Of a DNA stretch of 64,000 nucleotides, positions 36,124 to 45,024 are shown piece by piece. Each line of letters begins with the position of its first letter. The first letter of the stretch is position 1. The translations under genes and the position numbers were made by a program. The notes under the pieces are model-generated. The model saw only the letters and a list, made by a program, of their open reading frames with translations, was not told the origin of the DNA and made no database searches. This DNA comes from Peptostreptococcus canis (GTDB taxonomy: Bacteria; Bacillota; Clostridia; Peptostreptococcales; Peptostreptococcaceae). The stretch covers positions 325,769 through 389,768 of the forward strand of contig NZ_JABGBW010000001.1 of assembly GCF_014229965.1 (NCBI RefSeq), given 5' to 3'.

Positions 36124-36168
36124 AATGATATGTAATAAGGTTTAAATAATTTTTATAAATAACATATA

Positions 36169-36834
36169 TTGGATATATTTTATATTAGAGAGTGTGGCAA
36201 AACTACACTTAGCAAAATCATTATAGGTCTGGAAAATATGAGCAGTGGAGAATTTTATTTTGAATCGGAAATCCAAGAAAATCTTGATAAAAAATCATTG
36301 TTTGAAAGACGTAAAAAAATTCAAATGATATTCCAAGACCCTTTTTTATCAATAGATCCTACTATGTATATAAGGGAAGTAATAGAAGAACCGATGATAA
36401 GTTTGAGACCGGAGTGGAATAAAAATGAAAGAGAAAAGCGTATAAGTGATATTATGGAGTTAGTGGGATTAGATAAAAGTTATTTAGGAAAAAAATCAAA
36501 ATATTTATCCGGTGGTCAGTTGCAAAGGGTGGGAATTGCCAGAGCATTAATCTGTAATCCTAAAGTTGTAATATGTGATGAACCGGTATCTGCGTTAGAT
36601 GTATCTGTTCAAGCTCAAATATTAAATTTACTTAAAAATATCAAAAGAGAATTGGGTATTGCTATGATATTTATTTCTCATGATTTGGGTGTAATCAGAT
36701 ATCTAACTGACAGAGTGTGTGTAATGCTTGATGGAAAAATATGTGAATCGGGAAATACTGAGAAAGTTTTTAAAAATCCTACACATGAATATACTAAATA
36801 TTTATTAGACTCTGTACCCAGAATAAATATTTAG
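36169..36834 (+). pseudogene. N-terminally truncated peptide-ABC ATPase (OppF/DppF type)
   Basis: Encodes most of an oligopeptide-transporter ATP-binding subunit: Q-loop IQMIFQDPFLSIDPTM, signature LSGGQLQRVGIARAL, Walker B VVICDEPVSALDVSV, H-loop FISHDLGVIRYL, and the C-terminal PTHEYTKYLLDSVP. The first ~45 residues are missing, and the Walker A is broken: the normal GESGCGKTT is reduced to RECGKTT, losing two residues of the loop. No ribosome site or convincing start is present. It cannot hydrolyse ATP as it stands and is a remnant; no partner permease remains nearby. Confidence 0.85.
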
Positions 36835-36999
36835 GTTATTAGCCCAATATTGATATATATTTTTCTTTGAGATATAGTTATTATTAATTATTCTGGATAT
36901 AATAATTGAGATGTACACTAAAAATATTTCAATTATTGTTAAAAAAATTATAAACTTTTTATTTATTTGAACTTAATAAAATACTGAGGAGGGATTAAA

Positions 37000-38016
37000 A
37001 TGAAGATTGCTAAAAGAAAAATAATTTTAAGTACTATTCTATCTGTGTTTATTATGACAGAATTATCGATAGCATCCTTTTGCTTAGATAAAAATGAAAA
37101 TTTTACTGAAAAAGATCAGAATATAAGTATAGATAGAATTTATGGAGAGGATAGATTTGATACATCTATAAAAGTATCTAAGTTTATTAATACAGAAGAT
37201 AAGTTAGCTAAATATATTATAATAGCCAGTGGTGATATTTATCCTGATGCCTTATCAGCAGGTGTTTTAGCTGGGGAGTTTAATGCTCCGCTTTTACTTG
37301 TAAGCAGTATGAAATCCAACGATAAAATTTATGATTATATTTCAAAAATATCAGATAAAGAAGAAACATCAATTTTTGTAGTTGGAGGTGAAAAAACAAT
37401 ATCTAAAAATGTAGAAAATGAAATTTCTAAGTATGGTGATGTTACAAGAATTTTTGGGAAAAATAGAATAGAGACTTCACAGTTAATATATGAACCTATT
37501 TTGAAGAAAAAAGGCATGCTTGCTATTCCAGATATGGCGGCAGTATACAGTTCTTATAACTATCCTGACTCACTAACAGCAACACCTTTTATGTTCCAGT
37601 ATAACAGAGACAAAAAGTATGATTTTATGCCATTCTTTTCAATAGACATAAAAAATCAAACAAGAACTCCAGATATCGTTTTTGGAGGAAAAAATTCAAT
37701 TCCTGACCTTAATGAAAAGATTAGAGTTTATGGAAGTGATAGGTATAAAACTGCCGTTGAAATTGGAAAAAGGTATAAAACCATGCTTAATAAGGATATA
37801 GAAACTATTGTACTGGTAAGTGGTGAAGATTTTCCAGATGCATTATCAGCATCACCATTGGCCATTAAAGAAAATGCAGCTATATTATTAACTAATTCTA
37901 GGTATCTAAACAAGGATACTAAGAAATATATAAATTCAAATAAGAATATAAAGAAAATAATTATAGTTGGTGGAGAGAATTCTATCACACAGAAAGTTGA
38001 AAAGGATTTAAAATAA
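37000..38016 (+). CDS. exported cell-wall-binding repeat 2 (CWB2) protein
   Basis: A 338-residue surface protein: signal peptide (KRKIILSTILSVFIMTELSIAS), short linker, then three CWB2 repeats, each with RxxGxxRxxTS-type and SGxxxPDALSA-type landmarks (YGEDRFDTSIKVS, ASGDIYPDALSAGVLAG, FVVGGEKTIS; GKNRIETS; SDRYKTAVEIG, SGEDFPDALSASPLA, VGGENSIT). There is no extra functional domain, so the repeats are essentially the whole mature protein, closely paralleling the frameshifted copy at 7.1-8.2 kb. Ribosome site GAGGAGGG precedes the ATG. Monocistronic with a long-stem terminator. Confidence 0.92.
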   Translation: MKIAKRKIILSTILSVFIMTELSIASFCLDKNENFTEKDQNISIDRIYGEDRFDTSIKVSKFINTEDKLAKYIIIASGDIYPDALSAGVLAGEFNAPLLLVSSMKSNDKIYDYISKISDKEETSIFVVGGEKTISKNVENEISKYGDVTRIFGKNRIETSQLIYEPILKKKGMLAIPDMAAVYSSYNYPDSLTATPFMFQYNRDKKYDFMPFFSIDIKNQTRTPDIVFGGKNSIPDLNEKIRVYGSDRYKTAVEIGKRYKTMLNKDIETIVLVSGEDFPDALSASPLAIKENAAILLTNSRYLNKDTKKYINSNKNIKKIIIVGGENSITQKVEKDLK

Positions 38017-38055
38017 TATTTATAAGTTTAATTTAAAAGTATTGTCAATTTTAGA

Positions 38056-38126
38056 AAACATGCTTAAACTCGTCAGAAAATCAATTCTGTTAAATTGATG
38101 AGATGAGATTTAGCATGTTTTTGTTT
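38056..38126 (+). terminator. long-stem terminator after the CWB2 gene
   Basis: ACATGCTTAAACTCGTC pairs with GATGAGATTTAGCATGT (few mismatches), followed by T5; a nested AATCAATT/AATTGAT stem lies inside. Confidence 0.8.
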
Positions 38127-38156
38127 TCATTGACTTTAATTTGCAGTAACGACATA

Positions 38157-38675
38157 TTAACTGATTTTTCTAAACTGTCTTTTTAGGACAGGCTCAGTAT
38201 ATTTTGCCACGATTCCTATAAATACTCCAGTCACAACGGAAGCTCCAAGCATTACTGGAAGATAAGACATCATTGAGATATTTTTTATAATTATAGCTGC
38301 CATTAACAATTGACCTATGTTATGCATTATCGCACCGCACACACTGACACCAATTATTGATAAATCTCTTATTTTTAATGCTAAATACATACCGAAAAGG
38401 CTCATATATCCACCAGCTATACTGAATAATAGAGTTGATATCGGTCCGGCAAACATAGACGATATAATTATTCTTACAGTTAAAATTTTAAACGTATCCT
38501 TTAATCCAAAATTAATCAAACATAAAAGGGTTATAATATTACTCAGACCCAGCTTTGCTCCCGGAAAAATTGCAATCAGGGGATTTGGTATTATAGTTTC
38601 TATTAAGAATAAAACCAAACTATAAGATACCATTAACCCGAGTAATATAAGTTTTTTAGTATTTATTTTATTCAT
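38157..38675 (-). CDS. Gx-transporter / HepI-type membrane protein
   Basis: A 172-residue polytopic membrane protein with five or six hydrophobic segments. It matches the family annotated as heptaprenyl diphosphate synthase component I or Gx transporter, now regarded as ECF-like membrane proteins. Typical features are ETIIPNPLIAIFPGAKLGLSNIITLL and FSIAGGYMSLFGMYL, plus GAIMHNIGQLLMA. Its usual NusG-II/FMN-binding partner gene is not adjacent. GGAGAAC precedes the ATG. The transported substrate is unknown. Confidence 0.85.
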   Translation of the reverse strand: MNKINTKKLILLGLMVSYSLVLFLIETIIPNPLIAIFPGAKLGLSNIITLLCLINFGLKDTFKILTVRIIISSMFAGPISTLLFSIAGGYMSLFGMYLALKIRDLSIIGVSVCGAIMHNIGQLLMAAIIIKNISMMSYLPVMLGASVVTGVFIGIVAKYTEPVLKRQFRKIS

Positions 38676-38898
38676 AAGTTGTTCTCCTAATTCTTAGTAT
38701 TATATTTAATAGTAATTTGTTACCTGTCGAAAGATTTATCCAACAATAATTATTATATCATAAAGCGTAATAATAATTAATTGAAAATTTATTGCAATTT
38801 ATTAAATAAAATATGCAAATATAATTTTAAATTAAGTTATTATGGTAAAATATATTTATAGAAAACAATATGATTTGTATAATATTAGGAGGTTTATT

Positions 38899-40686
38899 AT
38901 GGGAATAGATAGAAAAGATATAGAAGCGAAATACAAATGGGATCTTGAATCCATGTATACTGAAAAAGAGAGAATTCAAAAGGATATTGATTATATAAAA
39001 TCTTCAATTGAAGAAATAAAACTATATAAAGGAAAGTTATCTGAATCTCCGGAAGTATTTTATAAAGTATTGAAACTTATGGAAGATACTTCCAGAAAGT
39101 TGTCTCATCTTCATGTATATTCACATATGAAACATCATGAAGATACCAGAATCAATGAAAATCTGGCCGATGCAACTAAGACCGATATGCTGGGAACTGA
39201 ATTAAGTAAGGCAAATTCTTATGTAGTCCCTGAAATAATAGCAATGGACGAAAATATTTTAGCAAATTATTTGAGTGATGAAAAGATTTCACATTATAAA
39301 AAGATGATAGATGAAATTCTTAGAGAAAAACCGTATACACTTGGTGAAAAAGAAGAACAAATAATGGCAGCTGCATCGGAGTTGGCAACTGTTCCGGAGT
39401 CTACTTATGAGATGCTTTCATATGCAGATATGGAATTTCCTGAAATAACAGATGAAGATGGTAACATAGTTAGAATAGATCATTTTAATTATACAAAATA
39501 TATTAAGAGTAAGGATAGAAGAGTTAGAAAAGAGGCTTTTGAGGCAGAATTTAAAACATATCAAAAGTATTCTAATACAATGGCATCAACTTTGTTTGGC
39601 GGAATTAAGGCTGAAATATTCAATTCAAGTATAAGAAACTATCCATCTGCTATATTTGCTTCTTTGTTTGCAGATAATATAAGCTTAGATGTGTATAATA
39701 ATTTGATTGCATCTGTTCATGAAAATATAGACTCATTAGATAGATATAATAACCTAAAGAAAAAGTACTTTGAGTTAGATGAAATGCATATGTATGATTT
39801 ATATCTTCCAATGGCTAGAGATTTTAAAATGGAGATCAGTTATGAAAAAGCCAAGGAAATCATACTTAACGCTCTTGAACCAATGGGAGAATATTATTTA
39901 TCGTTAGTGAAAAGGGCTTTTGATGAAAGATGGATAGATGTATATGAAAATGAAGGTAAAAGAGGTGGTGCTTATTCATGGGGAAGTTATGATTCGCATC
40001 CATATATATTAATGAGTTATAAAGACGATTTAAACTCTGTGTTTACATTGATTCATGAGTTAGGACATTCTATTCACAGTTATTTATCCAGAGAGAATCA
40101 ACCATATATTTATTCAGGATATAAGATTTTTGTTGCAGAGGTAGCATCGACTGTGAATGAAACGTTATTAATTAAATATTTATTGAAAAATTCAAATAGT
40201 AAAAAAGAAAAAATATATCTTTTAAATTATTATGCAGAACAATATAGAACAACTGTATATAGACAGACTCTTTTTGCAGAATTTGAAAAAATTGCTCATG
40301 AAAAGGTAGAATCTGGAATTCCGATGACAGCTAAGGATTTTACTGAAATATTCTTTGATTTAAATAAGTTGTATTATGGAAATTCTTGTGAAGTAGATGA
40401 ATTGGTAGGTATAGAATGGGCTAGAATACCTCATTTCTATTCAAATTTTTATGTATATAAGTATGCTACAGGTTTTTCTGCGGCTTCTGTATTAAGCGAT
40501 ATGATTTTAAAAGATTCATCTTCAGTTGAGAGATACATTGAATTTTTAAAAAGCGGTGGTTCTGAATATCCTCTTGAGCAACTGAGAAAAGCCGGAGTTG
40601 ATATGGAAAAGAAGGAAAGCGTAGATAATGCTTTAAAAATATTTAAAGATATAGTCGATGAATTAGAAGAACTTTGTGAGGTATAA
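38899..40686 (+). CDS. pepF: oligoendopeptidase F
   Basis: Cytosolic zinc metallopeptidase (M3 family) degrading 7-17-residue peptides. The catalytic HExxH is H386-ELG-H390 within TLIHELGHSIHSYL, with the third ligand Glu in FVAEVASTVNE about 25 residues later. N-terminal PepF domain precedes (SPEVFYKVLKLMEDTSRKLSHLHVY). The length of 595 residues is typical. Start at 38899 because AGGAGG lies 6 bases upstream. A small membrane-protein gene overlaps translationally at its end. Confidence 0.96.
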   Translation: MGIDRKDIEAKYKWDLESMYTEKERIQKDIDYIKSSIEEIKLYKGKLSESPEVFYKVLKLMEDTSRKLSHLHVYSHMKHHEDTRINENLADATKTDMLGTELSKANSYVVPEIIAMDENILANYLSDEKISHYKKMIDEILREKPYTLGEKEEQIMAAASELATVPESTYEMLSYADMEFPEITDEDGNIVRIDHFNYTKYIKSKDRRVRKEAFEAEFKTYQKYSNTMASTLFGGIKAEIFNSSIRNYPSAIFASLFADNISLDVYNNLIASVHENIDSLDRYNNLKKKYFELDEMHMYDLYLPMARDFKMEISYEKAKEIILNALEPMGEYYLSLVKRAFDERWIDVYENEGKRGGAYSWGSYDSHPYILMSYKDDLNSVFTLIHELGHSIHSYLSRENQPYIYSGYKIFVAEVASTVNETLLIKYLLKNSNSKKEKIYLLNYYAEQYRTTVYRQTLFAEFEKIAHEKVESGIPMTAKDFTEIFFDLNKLYYGNSCEVDELVGIEWARIPHFYSNFYVYKYATGFSAASVLSDMILKDSSSVERYIEFLKSGGSEYPLEQLRKAGVDMEKKESVDNALKIFKDIVDELEELCEV

Positions 40687-40687
40687 A

Positions 40688-40864
40688 GTGTTTGGTATAA
40701 ATTTCAAATTAATAGCTGGTGTTATGCTTTTTGTAATATTGATTTCTATTCAAATTACATTAAATAAAATATTGATGATTCTAAAACAGATTAATATTAA
40801 AGTGGATAGAAAAGATATTGAAAAAGATAGTGTAAATATTTCTAGAAAAAAAGATTATTTTTAA
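40688..40864 (+). CDS. small single-pass membrane protein
   Basis: A 58-residue protein with one transmembrane helix (residues ~8-27: IAGVMLFVILISIQ) followed by a helical, charged tail (ILMILKQINIKVDRKDIEK). Start GTG at 40688, with TGAGGT 5 bases upstream, 1 base after the pepF stop, indicating coupled translation. No family recognised. A hairpin terminator follows. Confidence 0.6.
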   Translation: MFGINFKLIAGVMLFVILISIQITLNKILMILKQINIKVDRKDIEKDSVNISRKKDYF

Positions 40865-40868
40865 ATTT

Positions 40869-40906
40869 TATGGGTGATAGTATTTAACTATTGCCCATTT
40901 TATATT
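40869..40906 (+). terminator. terminator after pepF and the small gene
   Basis: ATGGGTGATAGT (40870-40881) pairs with ACTATTGCCCAT (40887-40898, one G-U), followed by TTTATATTT. Confidence 0.7.
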
Positions 40907-41025
40907 TAAAATGTATAATGAAAGTGGTAAAAAAACGTATTTAACTAAGTTTTTTTATGAAATCCTTTTTAATAGTAAAAAGGATAAGAGTTTTATTATT
41001 ATGTGATTTGATAGGGGAGAAATAT

Positions 41026-42327
41026 ATGAGATGTTTAGAAAAAGAATTTGTAGAAATGCTTAAAAATGAGGTTAAACCTGCAGTTGGATGTACCGAACCG
41101 GTTGCAGTAGCTCTTGCCTGCGCAAAATGTAAGGAGATACTTTGCGAGGAAATAGAAAAGAATAAGATACTTGTAAGTCCTAATATATATAAAAATGGTA
41201 TGTGTGTAGGGATACCCGGCACCACTAGACTTGGACTTAAAATAGCAGCAGCTATTGGAATAGTGACCGGTAATTCGGAAAAAGGATTAAGTGTATTAGA
41301 GGGATCAACTGAAGAGGAGATTCAAAAATCAGAAGCTTTGATGGATGAAGGGAAATTATCAATTGAACCGGCTGATACAAAAGAGAAGGTATATATTTTG
41401 GTCGAATTTTGGGGAAAATCTTCATATGCTAAGGTTGTAATTAGAAATAGACATGATAATTTTGTATACATTGAAAAGGATGGAGATGTAATTTTTAGTA
41501 AGGAAGAAGAAATTCCTGAGATTAGCAATTCCACAGAAAGTAATACTATAATGGACGATGCAACGCTGGAAGAAATAATAAAAAATGTGGAGTCTATAGA
41601 ATTTGAAGAAATCAAATTTTTACTAGATGGAATAGATATGAATTTAAAAATGGCAAAAGCCGGTCTGGAACATAAAACTGGTATAGGGGTAGGTTATGGT
41701 ATAAAAAAATCTATAGAGGAAGGCATATTAGGCGATGATATATTGAATAATTCTATGATGTTGACAGCAGGTGCGTCGGATGCCAGAATGGCTGGTCTTG
41801 ATATGCCTGTTATGAGTTCTAACGGAAGTGGGAATCATGGATTGACTGCAATTTTACCGATAGTGGCTTATAGTCAAAAAAATAAGCAAAGTGATGAAAG
41901 ACTATGTCGAGCGTTGGCGATATCTCATCTTACTACTGCATATATTAAAAATTTTACAGGTAGGCTTTCTGCAATGTGCGGGTGTGGAGTGGCAGCAGCG
42001 ACTGGAGCTACTGCCGGTATAGCCTGGTTGATGGATGAAACATTTGAACAAATCGGTGGTGCAGTAAAAAATGCAATTGCAGATTTAAGCGGAATAATAT
42101 GTGATGGTGCGAAAGCCGGATGTGCATTGAAACTTTCAACGGCAGCATCGTCAGCTGTTAGAAATGCATTATTGGCAAAACAAGGAAATTATCCCGAAAC
42201 AATGAATGGAATAGTGTCATTAGATGTAGATCAAACTATAAGAAATCTGGGGAAAGTAAGTAATATTGGAATGAGTCCTACTGATGAGACGATTCTAGAT
42301 GTAATGAATGAAATGAATAAGATATAA
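41026..42327 (+). CDS. UPF0597 / L-cysteine desulfidase-like protein
   Basis: A 433-residue member of the serine-dehydratase-alpha-related UPF0597 family, whose archaeal and some bacterial members are Fe-S L-cysteine desulfidases releasing sulfide. Conserved Cys blocks are visible: EVKPAVGCTEPVAVALAC, AMCGCGVAAATGA and GAKAGCALKLS, likely cluster ligands. GIPGTTRLG and SSNGSGNHGLTA are family signatures. Start at 41026, after GGGGAG. Its activity (cysteine or serine breakdown) would complement the serine dehydratase at 60.7 kb and the sulfur fusion at 55.1 kb. Confidence 0.85.
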   Translation: MRCLEKEFVEMLKNEVKPAVGCTEPVAVALACAKCKEILCEEIEKNKILVSPNIYKNGMCVGIPGTTRLGLKIAAAIGIVTGNSEKGLSVLEGSTEEEIQKSEALMDEGKLSIEPADTKEKVYILVEFWGKSSYAKVVIRNRHDNFVYIEKDGDVIFSKEEEIPEISNSTESNTIMDDATLEEIIKNVESIEFEEIKFLLDGIDMNLKMAKAGLEHKTGIGVGYGIKKSIEEGILGDDILNNSMMLTAGASDARMAGLDMPVMSSNGSGNHGLTAILPIVAYSQKNKQSDERLCRALAISHLTTAYIKNFTGRLSAMCGCGVAAATGATAGIAWLMDETFEQIGGAVKNAIADLSGIICDGAKAGCALKLSTAASSAVRNALLAKQGNYPETMNGIVSLDVDQTIRNLGKVSNIGMSPTDETILDVMNEMNKI

Positions 42328-42543
42328 AATTAATAAATTATTAAGAATACTTTAGATAAAATTTATAAAGCCCCATAATACTAAAGAATAATAAAAGAAT
42401 AGGTCAAAACCATTGCAATTACAACTATTCAAATATATAATATCATGCGGAATATAAAAATTAGTATTATAAGAATCAAAAGAATGTCAGTTGCATCTGA
42501 AGTTGCTATGGCATTTATAATAAACTGTATGGGAGGAATAGTA

Positions 42544-43077
42544 ATGGTTGTTAGTCTAATTGTATTGGGAGTATTTATAATAAGATTATATTTTTTAAAA
42601 ATATCGAAGCAAAACGAGAAGAAAATTCTTGAAAATGGCGGAAAAGAATATGGCGTAGCTAATTCTAAAAGGATAACGATACTTCATATACTATTCTATA
42701 TGATGTGTATTATTGAAGCCATTGTAAGAAAAACTGAATTTGATATCTATGGAATAATAGGGGTTATATTGATAGGCTTTTCACTTTTTATGCTTTATAC
42801 AGTATCCAATTTACTAAAAGGAATTTGGACTATAAAACTTATGTTGGTAAATAATCATCAATATAACGATCATTGGTTATTTAGAACGGTAAAGCATCCA
42901 AATTATTTTCTAAATATAACTCCTGAATTAATTGGTATTGCACTACTTTGTCATGCAAAACTTACTGCTATTGTAGTGTTGCCACTTTATGCCATAGTAA
43001 TGTATATTAGAATAAAGGAAGAGGAAAGACTATTAAAAGAAGTAATAATACCAAATACTAAAAACTTAAATATATAA
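42544..43077 (+). CDS. isoprenylcysteine carboxyl methyltransferase-like membrane protein
   Basis: A 177-residue membrane protein with 4-5 hydrophobic helices, matching the bacterial ICMT/YpbQ group. The conserved RTVKHPNYFLNITPELIG and C-terminal RIKEEERLLKE are the SAM-binding hallmarks. Bacteria lack prenylated CaaX proteins, so the natural substrate is unknown. Start at 42544 because GGGAGGAA lies 6-8 bases upstream; a longer start is possible. Confidence 0.82.
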   Translation: MVVSLIVLGVFIIRLYFLKISKQNEKKILENGGKEYGVANSKRITILHILFYMMCIIEAIVRKTEFDIYGIIGVILIGFSLFMLYTVSNLLKGIWTIKLMLVNNHQYNDHWLFRTVKHPNYFLNITPELIGIALLCHAKLTAIVVLPLYAIVMYIRIKEEERLLKEVIIPNTKNLNI

Positions 43078-43320
43078 TACTATTTTTATTAATAATTATA
43101 TGTCACAAAAGTTAACTAAGTAACTATACTCAATATCTGTAAAAATAATATTCATATAAAATCTTATTAAATAAAAGAATTAAGTGGATTTTTGTGGATA
43201 TTATTTTTTAATATAAATTTTATAATATTATTTTCATATTATATTAAGCATTTGGAGCATTTATTTAAAGAAAAATTACTATTTAAATATTTGTTATATA
43301 GAAAAAATTCTAAAAAAGGC

Positions 43321-43349
43321 TTTACAAATGTTACTACATACCATATAAT
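43321..43349 (+). promoter_or_regulatory. promoter of the lysine operon leader
   Basis: TTTACA (43321-43326), 17-bp spacer, TATAAT (43344-43349). The gene-free stretch before it (43078-43320) is AT-rich with nothing recognised. Confidence 0.85.
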
Positions 43350-43362
43350 GATATACAACTAA

Positions 43363-43512
43363 ATAACACAGGATAGAGGAGCAAATGACAAGAGTATCTA
43401 AAAATAATGAAAGCAATCAGTTTTTTGAGAAAGGGGATTTTGCCGAAATAGTATTTACATTGCTTGGTGAATACTGTTGGAATATTTGTTAAGAGCAATT
43501 ATTCTGTCATTA
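43363..43512 (+). promoter_or_regulatory. lysine riboswitch (L-box)
   Basis: Senses lysine and controls the downstream lysC-lysA operon. Conserved blocks in order: GATAGAGGAGC (43372-43382), ACAAGAGTA, AAGGGGATTTTGCCGAA (about 43431-43447), GCTTGG, CTGTTGGAA and ATTCTGTCA (43501-43509). P1 is formed by ACAGGATA with TATTCTGT (G-U allowed). Bound lysine stabilises P1 and favours the terminators that follow. Confidence 0.93.
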
Positions 43513-43520
43513 TTATGATA

Positions 43521-43604
43521 ATGGAGTGCTAGCCGTCAATGATAATCAATAGATGTTTTATTAGAATTCTAGACAAATGCGGGTACACTGTATTTGTCTT
43601 TTTT
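43521..43604 (+). terminator. first of two duplicated terminator modules
   Basis: The module opens with ATGGAGTGCTAGCC (43521-43534) and ends in a terminator: GACAAAT (43572-43578) paired with ATTTGTC (43592-43598), then T6. It lies directly behind the lysine riboswitch. Confidence 0.85.
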
Positions 43605-43605
43605 A

Positions 43606-43688
43606 ATGGAGTGCTAGCCAAACATATATTGAATTTGATTATGTTATTCTGATAGAGACAGATGTGGCTAGAAATTTGTCTTTTTTTT
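43606..43688 (+). terminator. second duplicated terminator module
   Basis: The module repeats ATGGAGTGCTAGCC (43606-43619) and ends with GACAGAT (43657-43663) paired with ATTTGTC (43674-43680) and T8. Its GCTAGCC can also pair with GGCTAG (43667-43672) in the terminator loop. Confidence 0.85.
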
Positions 43689-43744
43689 ATACTCAATTAT
43701 TATAATTTATTAATGGCTCTGAGTATGTGAGGGGGAAATGTGAA

Positions 43745-44950
43745 ATGGAGAACACGGTTGTTCTGAAATTTGGAGGTACATCAGTAGGTACAATAGAAAA
43801 AATTAAAAAAATTTCTAATTATTTGAAACAAAGAGTATATAAAGGTGAAAAATTGGTAGTAGTAGTATCTGCAATGGGAAAAACTACGGATAACCTTATT
43901 AAACAGGTGGAGGAAATAACTAATAATCCCGATATACGAGAATTAGATACTCTACTTGCAATAGGAGAACAAAATACAATTTCATTAATGGCTATAACAC
44001 TGAATGAAATTGGGATAAAATCCAGATCTCTTACTGGAATGCAGGCTGGAATTAAAACATTTGGAAAACACACTAAAAGTAAAATAGCAAATATTGATTC
44101 TGACTTCATAAAGGATGAACTTAAAAAATTTGATGTGCTTGTAGTGGCAGGTTTTCAAGGTTTTAATGAAAATAAGGAAATTACTACATTAGGAAGAGGC
44201 GGATCCGATACCAGTGCTGTTGCAATTGCTGCAGCTATTGAATCGCCTTGTGAAATATATACGGATGTTCATGGGGTATATAGCACTGATCCAAGAGTAT
44301 ATCCGGAAGCTATTAAACTGGATGAGATTAGTTATGAAGAAATGCTTGAGCTTTCTGCATTGGGTGCTGGTGTTCTGGAAAGTAGATGTATTGAGATAGC
44401 AAAGAACTATAATATACCAATTTATTTAGCAAAGACTTTATCAGGTAAGAAAGGAACATGGATTATGTCGAAAGAAAATTTACTAGAGAAGAAAGTTGTC
44501 ACGGGGGTTGCATTAGATAAAGATGTGTTGCATGTGACAATAATTTGTAAAGACTTTTCTTCTGATTTTATTGAGGAACTGTTCAATCAACTAGATTATT
44601 ATAGTGTAAATATTGATATGATAAGTCAAGTTGTATTTGATGACAAGGTAAACGTTTCATTTACATGCAAGAATAGTGATAGAAATTTTTTGAATTCTAT
44701 ATTAGAAATTATTGATAGTAAATATAAGGATATACAATATGATATAAAGAGTAATTTTTCAAAATTATCCATAGTCGGATCTGGAATGAGAGATGTAAGC
44801 GGTGTGGCTGCTAGAGCATTTAGAACTCTTTGTTCAAATAATATAAAGTTTTATCAGGTAACAACCTCTGAAATATCTATTTCTTATGCAATAGATTTAT
44901 CTGATTCTGAAAAGGCGGTTCAATTATTCTGTAAAGAATTTGAACTATAG
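43745..44950 (+). CDS. lysC: aspartate kinase
   Basis: First step of the aspartate pathway (aspartate to aspartyl phosphate), 401 residues. The kinase N-terminus KFGGTSVGT, the substrate loop GRGGSDTSAVAIAAA and TDPRVYPEA are intact. Two ACT domains form the C-terminal third (VTIICKDFSSDF, KLSIVGSGMRDVSG), indicating allosteric control, probably by lysine. Start at 43745 because GAGGGGG lies upstream. First gene of an eight-gene operon behind the lysine riboswitch. Confidence 0.97.
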   Translation: MENTVVLKFGGTSVGTIEKIKKISNYLKQRVYKGEKLVVVVSAMGKTTDNLIKQVEEITNNPDIRELDTLLAIGEQNTISLMAITLNEIGIKSRSLTGMQAGIKTFGKHTKSKIANIDSDFIKDELKKFDVLVVAGFQGFNENKEITTLGRGGSDTSAVAIAAAIESPCEIYTDVHGVYSTDPRVYPEAIKLDEISYEEMLELSALGAGVLESRCIEIAKNYNIPIYLAKTLSGKKGTWIMSKENLLEKKVVTGVALDKDVLHVTIICKDFSSDFIEELFNQLDYYSVNIDMISQVVFDDKVNVSFTCKNSDRNFLNSILEIIDSKYKDIQYDIKSNFSKLSIVGSGMRDVSGVAARAFRTLCSNNIKFYQVTTSEISISYAIDLSDSEKAVQLFCKEFEL

Positions 44951-45024
44951 TATAAATATTAAGTGTTAAATATAAAATATTAAATATAATGGTTGTTGTT
45001 TTTTATAAGAAAGGAGATTATATA

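Noticed and set aside
36169-36834. OppF-type ATPase as a complete short gene
   Set aside because: The Walker A loop is missing two residues and the N-terminal strand is absent; no ribosome site precedes the nominal start.
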